A stretch of DNA of 64,000 bases from positions 140,236 to 204,235 of the forward strand of contig JAEWAF010000064.1 of the NCBI GenBank assembly GCA_023391815.1, written 5' to 3'. The notes under the pieces are model-generated. The model was not told the DNA's origin. It ran no database searches and saw only the letters and a program-made list of their open reading frames with translations. This document shows, piece after piece, positions 8,821 to 16,700 of this stretch. Position 1 is the stretch's first letter; each line of letters starts with the position of its first letter. Position numbers and translations under genes: made by a program. Source of the stretch: Pseudomonadota bacterium (GTDB lineage: Bacteria > Pseudomonadota > Gammaproteobacteria > Steroidobacterales > Steroidobacteraceae).

Positions 8821-8898
8821 GCGGCTGCCAAAAACAATTCGTTTGTCGGCGCCGCGCGCTGTCGAAATGATGCGCCCATCGAAAGTGAGGGCATCACC

Positions 8899-9720
8899 GT
8901 GAGAGTCGAAGAGCTGAGCGCCGGCGTGTTGATGTTCGTCGGCGACGATTACGAGTCGGTCGCCACGGCATTTCTCGACGGCGACGAGGTGCTGCTGGTC
9001 GACTCGCTCGCCAGCTCGGCGGACGCGCGGCGGTTGCACGATGTCCTGTGCGGGGATATGGGCAAAACCGTGCGTGTAGTCGCGGCGACTCACTTCATGA
9101 GCGATCACATCGCCGGAATGTCGCTGTTTCCGGATGCCCTGACGATCGCGCACCGGCACTATCGTCAAACGTTCCTGTCGCAGAACCAGCGTGTCGATGA
9201 GTTCTATCGCGAGCCCCGGGTCGTGTTCGACAGTGCGCTGAAGTTCCGATGGGGCCGGCACGAGCTTCACTTCCTGCACAATCCCGGCAAGACCATGGAC
9301 CATCTCAGCGTGGATGTGCCCACGGCCGATCTGATCTGCGTGGGCGACAACATCGTGGGGAACATCGTCTATCTATCGAAAGCGGATCCCGCGCTGATTG
9401 GTGCGGCGATCGGTCGGATACAACAGCTCGGCAGGGGCACGGTCGTCGGCGGACACATGGGCAGGTTTTCCGCTGCCACTCTCGATAACGCAATCCACTA
9501 CCTCGCTCGGTTGCGGGAGACTGTTATTCGTATCCGCGTCGACGAACCTTCGCACGCGGTCGCCGACAGCATTGCCTCGATTCCAATCGAAGCCTGCGTG
9601 GCTGCGCTGGTGGAGCCCGCTCCATTCGAGCGCCAATGGCACCAGAATAACTTGAAAGTCATCGTCGAGCAGTCGGTCTTCGCGCTCGATGCTTTCGTTT
9701 CGCGAGCAGGTAACGCATGA
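8899..9720 (+). CDS. Metallo-beta-lactamase-fold hydrolase with altered first metal motif
   Basis: The 273-residue protein starts at GTG. It shows the MBL fold in order: FLDGDEVLLVDS, THFMSDHIAG (residues 64-73), HNPGKTMDHLSV, VGDNIVGN and VGGHMG. The canonical HxHxDH metal motif reads His65-Phe-Met67-Ser-Asp69-His70, so the second histidine is methionine. The remaining ligands (His65, Asp69, His70, a later His, Asp in GDN, His in GGH) are retained, suggesting an altered or mononuclear site. It is divergent from a GcvA-like regulator, and its end overlaps the next MBL gene by four bases (ATGA). Substrate unknown. Confidence 0.82.
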   Translation: MRVEELSAGVLMFVGDDYESVATAFLDGDEVLLVDSLASSADARRLHDVLCGDMGKTVRVVAATHFMSDHIAGMSLFPDALTIAHRHYRQTFLSQNQRVDEFYREPRVVFDSALKFRWGRHELHFLHNPGKTMDHLSVDVPTADLICVGDNIVGNIVYLSKADPALIGAAIGRIQQLGRGTVVGGHMGRFSAATLDNAIHYLARLRETVIRIRVDEPSHAVADSIASIPIEACVAALVEPAPFERQWHQNNLKVIVEQSVFALDAFVSRAGNA

Positions 9721-10586
9721 ACAAGAACGACGATTCGAAGGTCCGCAAACTTCTGGCGCGCCGGCAATTCGTATCCGCCTGCGTCGGCCTGACTGGCCTG
9801 GCAATGTTTCCTCGCAGTCGCGTCGTCGCGGCGGGCATCACAGAGGGCTTGCGCATCCAAAGGCTGGCGTGGGCGGGCATCCGTTTGCAGCTTCCGCAGG
9901 CGACCCTGTTCATCGATCCATTGATCAGTCCCGACGCGTGGGGAGCCGCACTCGCGGATCCGCTGATTCCCGTCGACGATGCGGTCGGCAATACGTATGT
10001 CCTGGTCACTCACACTCATAGTGACCATTTCGACGCGCAGGCCGTCGCGGCCGCGCTCGGAAAGGGTGGCGTTCTCGTGCACCCTGAAGGAACGAATCCG
10101 TTGCCGATTCCTCAGGGGGCGCGAACTCGTGCGAGTGCGCTGTGGGAGCCGCAACTGCTCGGCGACTTCACCGCCACTGCCGTGCCCGCATCGGACGGCT
10201 ACGGCGACCCACAGGTGTCCTGGGTCGTGTCCGCCGGCAATCGTCGCATCTTTCACGGTGGCGACACGCTCTGGCACGGCCACTGGTGGCGAATCGGACG
10301 TCAATTCGGTCCCTTCGACGCTGCGTTTCTACCGATCAACGGTGCGCGCTTCGGCTGGCGCCAACCGGTCAGCGATCTGCCGGGCGTTCTCACGCCAGAG
10401 CAAGCCGTGGCAGCAGCAACCATTCTTGGCGCGCGCCGCCTGGTTCCCATTCACTACGGAGTGTCTGGCATTGCAGAGTATGTGGAGGTTCGGGATTCGT
10501 TTGGCCTGGTGCGCGCAGCCGCTAGCAAGAAATCCATCAGGGTGCAGTCGATGAAGCCGGGAGAGTGGCTGGACTGGGAAGAATGA
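9717..10586 (+). CDS. Exported metallo-beta-lactamase-fold hydrolase, UlaG-like
   Basis: The 289-residue protein has a twin-arginine-like leader (LARRQFVSACVGLTGLAMF) and an UlaG/NAPE-PLD-like MBL fold. IQRLAWAGIRLQ and LFIDPLIS come first, then the intact metal motif THTHSDHFD (about residues 98-106), FHGGDTLWHGHWW with the bridging Asp, and VPIHYG near residue 243. Relatives hydrolyse lactones or phosphodiesters of lipids; the substrate here is not readable. Translational coupling to the upstream MBL gene implies a joint role and shared LysR control. Confidence 0.85.
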   Translation: MNKNDDSKVRKLLARRQFVSACVGLTGLAMFPRSRVVAAGITEGLRIQRLAWAGIRLQLPQATLFIDPLISPDAWGAALADPLIPVDDAVGNTYVLVTHTHSDHFDAQAVAAALGKGGVLVHPEGTNPLPIPQGARTRASALWEPQLLGDFTATAVPASDGYGDPQVSWVVSAGNRRIFHGGDTLWHGHWWRIGRQFGPFDAAFLPINGARFGWRQPVSDLPGVLTPEQAVAAATILGARRLVPIHYGVSGIAEYVEVRDSFGLVRAAASKKSIRVQSMKPGEWLDWEE

Positions 10587-10670
10587 AAGGCCGTTGCGAC
10601 AGGGCGATGTAAACCTTCAGGCCGATGCGTGCATCTCACGTCGGTTCGGCGGCTCAAAGGAGGAGGCAAA

Positions 10671-11450
10671 ATGAAGGTGGCACCCGCGCTGTTGCTTCTG
10701 GGGATGCTGGTCAGCCCCATCATTCTGGCCGGGGGGACCGGCGGCAAGGTCCTGATGATTTTCTCGAACGGTGTGTCGGTCGGAGCATTCGCGGCCAAGA
10801 ACAATTTGTGGGAGTACGCCGAGCCGCACCACATATTCGTCATGCACGGCTTCACTGTGGATTTCGTCTCTCCCCGAGGCGGCTCGGTGTCATTCTCGCT
10901 GGATGCCGACGAGACCGATCCGCCCGGCATGGTCCACTACACCATCAAATATGAAGGCTTCCGGCAGAAGGCGGATCGCACGCTCAAGCCAGAGCAGATC
11001 AAGGCGGATGATTACAACGCGGTGTTCATCGGCGGTGGTACCGGCACGATGTTCGACGTGGCCGAAGACGCTCGACTCATGGCCATCGTCGCGCGCGTTT
11101 ACGAGAAGGGCGGAACGGTTGGCGGCGGAGGGCATGGGCCGGCCAGTCTGGGCAACGTGAAGCTGTCGGATGGCCGCTACCTGGTGGCCGGCAAGCGAGT
11201 GACGGGCTTTCCCAATTCCAGCGAGCAAAGAAGCAAGTGGACTCAAGGTGGGAAGCTGCTGCCGTTTCGCGTCGAAGACCGGCTGCGCGCTCGGGGTGCG
11301 ATGTTCGTGAGCAAGGAGGACCTCGCCGATAAACATGACGTGGTTGTCGACAGCAGAATCGTCACGGCCATGTTCTTGCCGTCCTCGGCCGCGGTTGCTC
11401 AGGAAATGGTCAACCTCATGAAAAGTGGTGATGGCGGCGAGATGCAATAA
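10671..11450 (+). CDS. Exported DJ-1/PfpI-family protein lacking the catalytic cysteine
   Basis: A strong AGGAGG at 10661-10666 fixes the ATG at 10671, giving 259 residues with a signal peptide (MKVAPALLLLGMLVSPIILAGG). The rest is the class I glutamine amidotransferase-like fold of the DJ-1/PfpI/ThiJ family: KVLMIFSNG, FTVDFVSPRGG, YNAVFIGGGTGTMFD, then GGTVGGGGHGPASL. In active relatives this elbow is A-V-C-H-G-P; here the cysteine position is Gly154 before His155. The usual glyoxalase, chaperone or protease chemistry through that cysteine is therefore ruled out. It lies 84 bp after the MBL pair and may be in the same operon. Confidence 0.82.
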   Translation: MKVAPALLLLGMLVSPIILAGGTGGKVLMIFSNGVSVGAFAAKNNLWEYAEPHHIFVMHGFTVDFVSPRGGSVSFSLDADETDPPGMVHYTIKYEGFRQKADRTLKPEQIKADDYNAVFIGGGTGTMFDVAEDARLMAIVARVYEKGGTVGGGGHGPASLGNVKLSDGRYLVAGKRVTGFPNSSEQRSKWTQGGKLLPFRVEDRLRARGAMFVSKEDLADKHDVVVDSRIVTAMFLPSSAAVAQEMVNLMKSGDGGEMQ

Positions 11451-11660
11451 GCCAGGGTAGCGAATGATTCAGCGGCCGAGCGCAGAAAGTATCCATTGGC
11501 TCGCGTGTCTGATCGATCGGCCCGCGTAACGAGTAGTCGACGTATGTAACGTAGGACTGCACGGCGGTTGACGCGCTGTCGGTCTGTTCAGGCGGGCGTG
11601 TGTCCTTTTGAGCTCGGCCAGGGAGCGGAGCTTGCGGGCTTCACTCCCTTGCTTGCGTAG

Positions 11661-11680
11661 ATGTAACAGTGCTTATACAT
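11661..11680 (+). promoter_or_regulatory. Candidate promoter with embedded ATGTA/TACAT palindrome upstream of the MarR gene
   Basis: ATGTA (11661-11665) and TACAT (11676-11680) form inverted arms, and TATACA (11674-11679) resembles a -10 box only eight bases before the ATG at 11688. A TTGCTT or TTGCGT lies upstream as a weak -35, with non-ideal spacing. No ribosome site precedes the ATG, so transcription may start at or next to the start codon. MarR regulators often bind palindromes over their own promoter. TGTAAC also recurs at 11545-11550. Confidence 0.35.
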
Positions 11681-11687
11681 TTGCGTC

Positions 11688-12185
11688 ATGCCTGCTCGCG
11701 CCAATGCCACCCTGGGTACGTTGCTCAGACATCTGATCGAGAAGCTCGACGGAGCGGTCGAGCAGAGCTATGTCGAATCGGGGCTCGCGTACCGCCCTCG
11801 TTACACTCCCGTGATGCGCGCCCTGATCGAGTCTGGACCGGCGTCCATCCGAAGCATCTCGCGCAGTGCCGGGATCACGCATTCCGCGGCCAGCCAGACC
11901 GTCGCGCAGATGGTCGAGAACGGACTGGTGCGATTGGAGCAGGGGAGCGATGCACGTGAGCGTATAGTCGCGCTCACGCCCGCCGCGAAGAAGATGATTC
12001 CCAAGCTCGAGCAGCACTGGCGCGCGACCAACGACGCGGCTCGAATACTGGACTCGGAGCTCTCGATGCCGCTGTCCGATCTGCTGCGCGAGGCCATCGA
12101 CGCGCTCGATCGGGCTTCGTTCGGTAAGCGTATCGATGCCGCAGCGGCGCAACACAAACGTTCCAAAAGCAGGAAGAAGGCGTGA
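11688..12185 (+). CDS. MarR-family transcriptional regulator
   Basis: The 165-residue protein is a winged-helix regulator of the MarR type. The recognition region is IRSISRSAGITHSAASQTVAQMVENGLVRLEQ (about residues 48-82), followed by the wing DARERIVALTPAAKKMI and a C-terminal dimerisation helix ending in a lysine-rich tail. It shares one base with the start of the S41 peptidase gene and probably regulates that two-gene unit. There is no Shine-Dalgarno before its ATG, and a -10-like TATACA lies close upstream, so the message may be leaderless. Ligand unknown. Confidence 0.85.
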   Translation: MPARANATLGTLLRHLIEKLDGAVEQSYVESGLAYRPRYTPVMRALIESGPASIRSISRSAGITHSAASQTVAQMVENGLVRLEQGSDARERIVALTPAAKKMIPKLEQHWRATNDAARILDSELSMPLSDLLREAIDALDRASFGKRIDAAAAQHKRSKSRKKA

Positions 12186-13495
12186 TGTCGAATCGTTTGA
12201 TCGCGGCGCTGGCGATGTGTTGGATGGTTTGTGCCTCGGCGCTGGGCGAGCCTCGGTCGGCGTCTGCCGAGCTGTCGGCTTCCGAGCGAGGCGCGGCACT
12301 GAAATCCATCGTGAAGGAGTTCGAGGAGAAATATGTATTTCCGGACATGCGTCAGCGCATCGTCGAGCTCCTGCAATCAGCGGAGCGCAGCGGTCGCTAC
12401 AGCACGGATGACCCTTTGGTGTTCGCCGAGCGCGTCACCGAGGATCTGAAAGAGGTCGGCCGGGACAAACATCTGTCGTTGAGCTTCGATCCCGCCGGAT
12501 ATGCCATCGCGAACAGCGGCGATGGGGGCACTGCCGGCGAGGAGGCGTTGTGGCAGCGGCTCGCGCTTCGTGAGCACCACGGGCTGACGGACATGAAAGT
12601 CCTCGGCGGCAACGTCCGCTATCTGAGAATCAGCCGGTTCGATTGGCTCACCGACCAGACCGGTGCCGCGTACGACCAGGCAATGCGCTTCCTCAAGGAC
12701 GGCGACGCCGTGATCATCGATATCAGAGGGAACGGCGGCGGCGCCCATGCCCCGGTTCGCTACCTCGTGAGTCATTTCATGGATCCCGACGTGTTGGAGA
12801 TGAGCTTCGTGGAAGGCTCGCAAACGCCGGCACAGTCCCGAACATTGGAGTACCTGCCGGCCGGGCGAATGAAAGGCATGCCGCTGTATGTTTTGATCGA
12901 TCTCAGCTCGGCGTCGGCGGCGGAAGCATTCGCGTATGACGTGCAGCAGTTCAAGCTCGGCGAGCTGGTGGGCTCGAAAACCGTCGGCGCGGCCAACAAC
13001 AACACGCTGCTGCCCATCGCGCCGAATTTCATTCTGAGCATTTCGTATGGCCGTCCGGTGCATCCCGTCAGCAACACCAACTGGGAAGGAGTGGGAGTGA
13101 CCCCGAGCGTGCCGGCTAATCCAGCTCAGGCGTTGGAAGTCGCTCACTCCCTGGCGCTCCAGCGGCTCAGCGAGAAAGAGGGTGTCAGCGAAGAGAATCG
13201 CGTCGACTATGTGTGGGCCAAGGTCGCGGCCGACGCGAAGTTGAATCCTGTGACTGTTCAGCCTGCTCGGTTGCAGACTCTCGCGGGACGCTATGGCGCT
13301 GCGAAGGTCGACTACCGCGACGGAATTTTGTGGCTGAGCCGTCCGGATCGCGAACCGGCCCGCTTGTCGCCTATGACCGCCGATGGCTTGTTCGCAGTGG
13401 AACGCGTCGACGGCCTGCGCGTGAGGCTCACCGGCAAGACCATGGAGTTGCTGCGTGCTGGAATGACGAAGCCGCAAGTGGTGCCGCGAGGATAA
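12185..13495 (+). CDS. S41-family (C-terminal processing-like) serine peptidase, exported
   Basis: The 436-residue protein has a signal peptide (about residues 1-25), an N-terminal helical region with LKSIVKEFEEKYVFPDM resembling the IRBP-type lid, and DKHLSLSFDP. The S41 catalytic core has VIIDIRGNGGGAHA and LSSASAAEAFA, where Ser244 before Ala-Ala-Glu is the expected nucleophile; GSKTVGAANN and NWEGVGVTP follow. A C-terminal segment from about residue 360 (LAGRYGAAKVDYRDGILWLSRPD) resembles a small lipocalin-like add-on. GTG 12182 and ATG 12185 are adjacent starts; the ATG is preferred. It is coupled to the upstream MarR gene. Confidence 0.87.
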   Translation: MSNRLIAALAMCWMVCASALGEPRSASAELSASERGAALKSIVKEFEEKYVFPDMRQRIVELLQSAERSGRYSTDDPLVFAERVTEDLKEVGRDKHLSLSFDPAGYAIANSGDGGTAGEEALWQRLALREHHGLTDMKVLGGNVRYLRISRFDWLTDQTGAAYDQAMRFLKDGDAVIIDIRGNGGGAHAPVRYLVSHFMDPDVLEMSFVEGSQTPAQSRTLEYLPAGRMKGMPLYVLIDLSSASAAEAFAYDVQQFKLGELVGSKTVGAANNNTLLPIAPNFILSISYGRPVHPVSNTNWEGVGVTPSVPANPAQALEVAHSLALQRLSEKEGVSEENRVDYVWAKVAADAKLNPVTVQPARLQTLAGRYGAAKVDYRDGILWLSRPDREPARLSPMTADGLFAVERVDGLRVRLTGKTMELLRAGMTKPQVVPRG

Positions 13496-13718
13496 GCGGC
13501 CCTCGTGCTATCGCTCGCCGTCATGCTGGCACCTTCGATGAATCAGCAGCCCAGGGTGTGACTGCCGTCGTTTCCGGAGAACGACGCACGCGGCAGACTT
13601 CTGTCAAGCAAGCGCACCTTGCACGGCACGGACGCACACGATCTCGTCGAGAAGCAGTGGTGTTTCGCGTAAGCCGGGCTCTCGCGCCTGCGCTCGAAAC
13701 TACGCAGGACTTCTCTAC

Positions 13719-16700
13719 GTGCCCCTCGACAGCTCCGATACTGCGAACAACGTCACAGTTCATCGCGCACAGCATCGCTCTCGCTTTCCCGGTCTGCTCG
13801 GCGCCGCGACGCTGCTGATGGCAGCGCAGGGCGCTCACGCCGGCATTCCCACAGTGTCGATCGCCATCGTGGATCCGACGCTGGGCGTGGGTGAAACCAC
13901 GCAGGTCACCTTCACCTTCTCCGAAGCTGTCGCCGGCTTCGACGCTACGGATTTGACGGTGAGCGGCGGTTCATTGGGCGCTCGCTCCTCGGCCGACAAC
14001 ATCACCTTTACGGCCACGCTCACTCCGCCGCCGAATAGCACCAGCAGCGGCAACGTGATTTCGGTCGACCTCACCGGCGTGACGAGTGTTTCGACCGCCG
14101 AGGCGGGCGTCGGGACGGCGACTTCGCCGACGTACAGGATCGATACGATACGGCCGACCGCAACTATCGTCGTGGCCGACACGTCGCTCGCAATCGTTGA
14201 GACCTCGGCCGTCACCATCACTTTCAACGAGGCGGTCACGGGCCTGACGATCAGTGATTTCACCGTCGACAACGGCGCGCTCTCGGGATTGAGCACGGCC
14301 GATAACATCGTCTATTTCGCGACGTTGACACCCGCGCCGAATGTCACCCAAGGGACCAACACCATCACGTTGAACAACACCGGTGTGACGGACGTCGTCG
14401 GCAATACCGGCAGCGGCACGACCAGCTCGAACAGTTACGCTGTCGATACCGAAAGGCCGACCGCCACGCTGGTCATGTCGGATACCGAGTTGAACGCGGG
14501 CGAAACAGCGACGCTCACCGTCACTTTCAGCGAGCCGGTCACAGGGCTGAGTCTCGGCGATCTCTCGGTGACCAACGGCACCCTTAGCGCGCTCGCCACT
14601 TCGGACAACGTGACGTATACGGCGCTGTTCACGCCGACAGCAAACCTTCCGCTCGCGCCGACCAATCGGGTGCGTCTGGATAGCTCGGGAGCACAGGACA
14701 GCGTCGGCAACAGCGGCATCGGTTTCACGGATTCGAGCAACTACACGGTTCGAACGGAACTGCTCACGTTCCTGGTCACCACCAGCAGCGATAGCGGAGA
14801 TGATGCAACCATCGCCGCCGATGTCACGCTCGACGAGGCCGATGGCGGCGGATTGAGCTTGCGCGAAGCGATTGCCTGGGCTCGGAGTCGGGATACCGTC
14901 ACTTTCGATCTGGATGGCGGTGTCAGCGGTCGGCAAGGCGGCACCATCGTCCTCGGCGGCACGCAGCTGACCGTGAGCAACGACATCGTCGTCGATGGCG
15001 ATCTCGATGACGATCATGTGCCCGATGTGACGATCTCCGGCAACAACGCCAGCCGCGTTTTCTTCGTCAACAGCAGTGTCGCGCTCGAAGGCCTCAGGCT
15101 GATCAATGGCAGCACCGGTGGGGGCGGCGCCGCGGTCGGAGTGGGTGGAACGGGTGTCGCGATCGCCATTCGTGACTGCGTGCTCGATAACAATCATGAG
15201 ACGGGAAACGGCGGTGGTGCGATCTATGCCTCCAACACCGCCGTGACTGTGATCAATACCACGGTCTCGAACAACAGCTCCATCGGCTACGGCGGCGGTC
15301 TGCGAGTGGTGGGAGCGAACGGCTCGCTCGATCTCATCAATAGCACCATCGTCGGCAACAGCACCAATGGTTCGGGCGCCCATGGCGGCGGTATTCAGTT
15401 CGGCGGCTCGTCGAACATGAGGGTCGTCAACAGCACGATCAGTGGCAACGCGATCAGGGGGACGGGCTCGTTCGGCGGCGGAATCCGGGTGAGCCCGGGC
15501 TCCGGCGATGCTTTCATTTATAACAGCACCGTTGTCGGCAATGCCTCGGTAGCGGCCGGCGGTGGCGGCGGTGTTCACGCCGGAAGCAATGAAACGATCG
15601 TCAACACGGTGGTCGCCGGAAACGTGAGCGGCGCGGGCTCGCAAGCGGCGGTCGGCGGCTCACCGCTGGCAAGCGGCGGCAGCCCGGACGACGTCGCTGG
15701 TGCGATCGAAGTGGCGATGAACAGCTACTTCGGCTCGAATGTCACGATCACCGCCGACACGGGGTCCCTGAACAACCAGGGCACGGGCAATCTCCGGCTC
15801 GACAATCTCGCATTCAACAACGGCGGTTACGTCGAAACTCACAAGCCGCAAATCGGCAGCGCTCTCATGGGCGCAGGCGACGCGACGCAATTGCCTGCCG
15901 ATGCATATGATCTCGACGAAGACGGAGATACCTCCGAGCGCTTGCCAACGGATGCGAACGGTAGCGTTCGCGTACGCGCGGGGCTCGATATCGGGGCCGT
16001 TGAGTTCAACTCTGCCGCTGTGAGGTCGGTGAGTTCCACGGCAGCCAACGGCAATTACTGGGTCGGCGCCATGATTCCCGTTACCGTGATATTCGACTCA
16101 CCGGTGGTTGTGAATACCACCGGCGGGGTGCCCACCCTGACGCTCGAGACCGGTGCGACCGATCGAGTCATCGCTTATGTCGCCGGATCGGGCACGGACA
16201 CACTGATCTTCAACTACGTGGTGCAGCCGGACGACGTCTCCGCCGATCTGGATTACCAAAGTGCCGGCGCGCTGGCGCTGAATGGCGCGATCGTCCGCGA
16301 TCTCGACGGGCTCGATGCCACCCTCACGTTGCCCATTCCGGGTAGCCCGCGCTCGCTGGCGGGACAGAAGGCGCTGGTCGTCAGGGGCTTTCCCGCCACC
16401 GATCAGGACGGCGATGGCATGAGCGATGAGTTCGAACAACGGTATGGTCTGGATCCGCAAGATCCGGCCGATGCCGCGACCGATCTGGATCGCGACGGTG
16501 TTTCGAATCTGGATGAATTCCTGGGCGGCAGCGATCCGACGCGCGACGATCAGGCGCCGCTGCTCAGCTCGCCGGAACCCGTGACGATCGATGCGACCGG
16601 TCTGCTCACCGTTACGCCGACGTTGACGCCACCGACGGCGGTGGACGGTCACGACGGTCCGGTCGCGGTGACTCTGGCCGACGGTCAGGATTATCTCGCG

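Noticed and set aside
11620..11649. AGGGAG...CTCCCT imperfect hairpin upstream of the MarR gene as a terminator for the PfpI gene
   Set aside because: It lies about 170 bp after the PfpI stop, the inner stem is imperfect and no T-tract follows.
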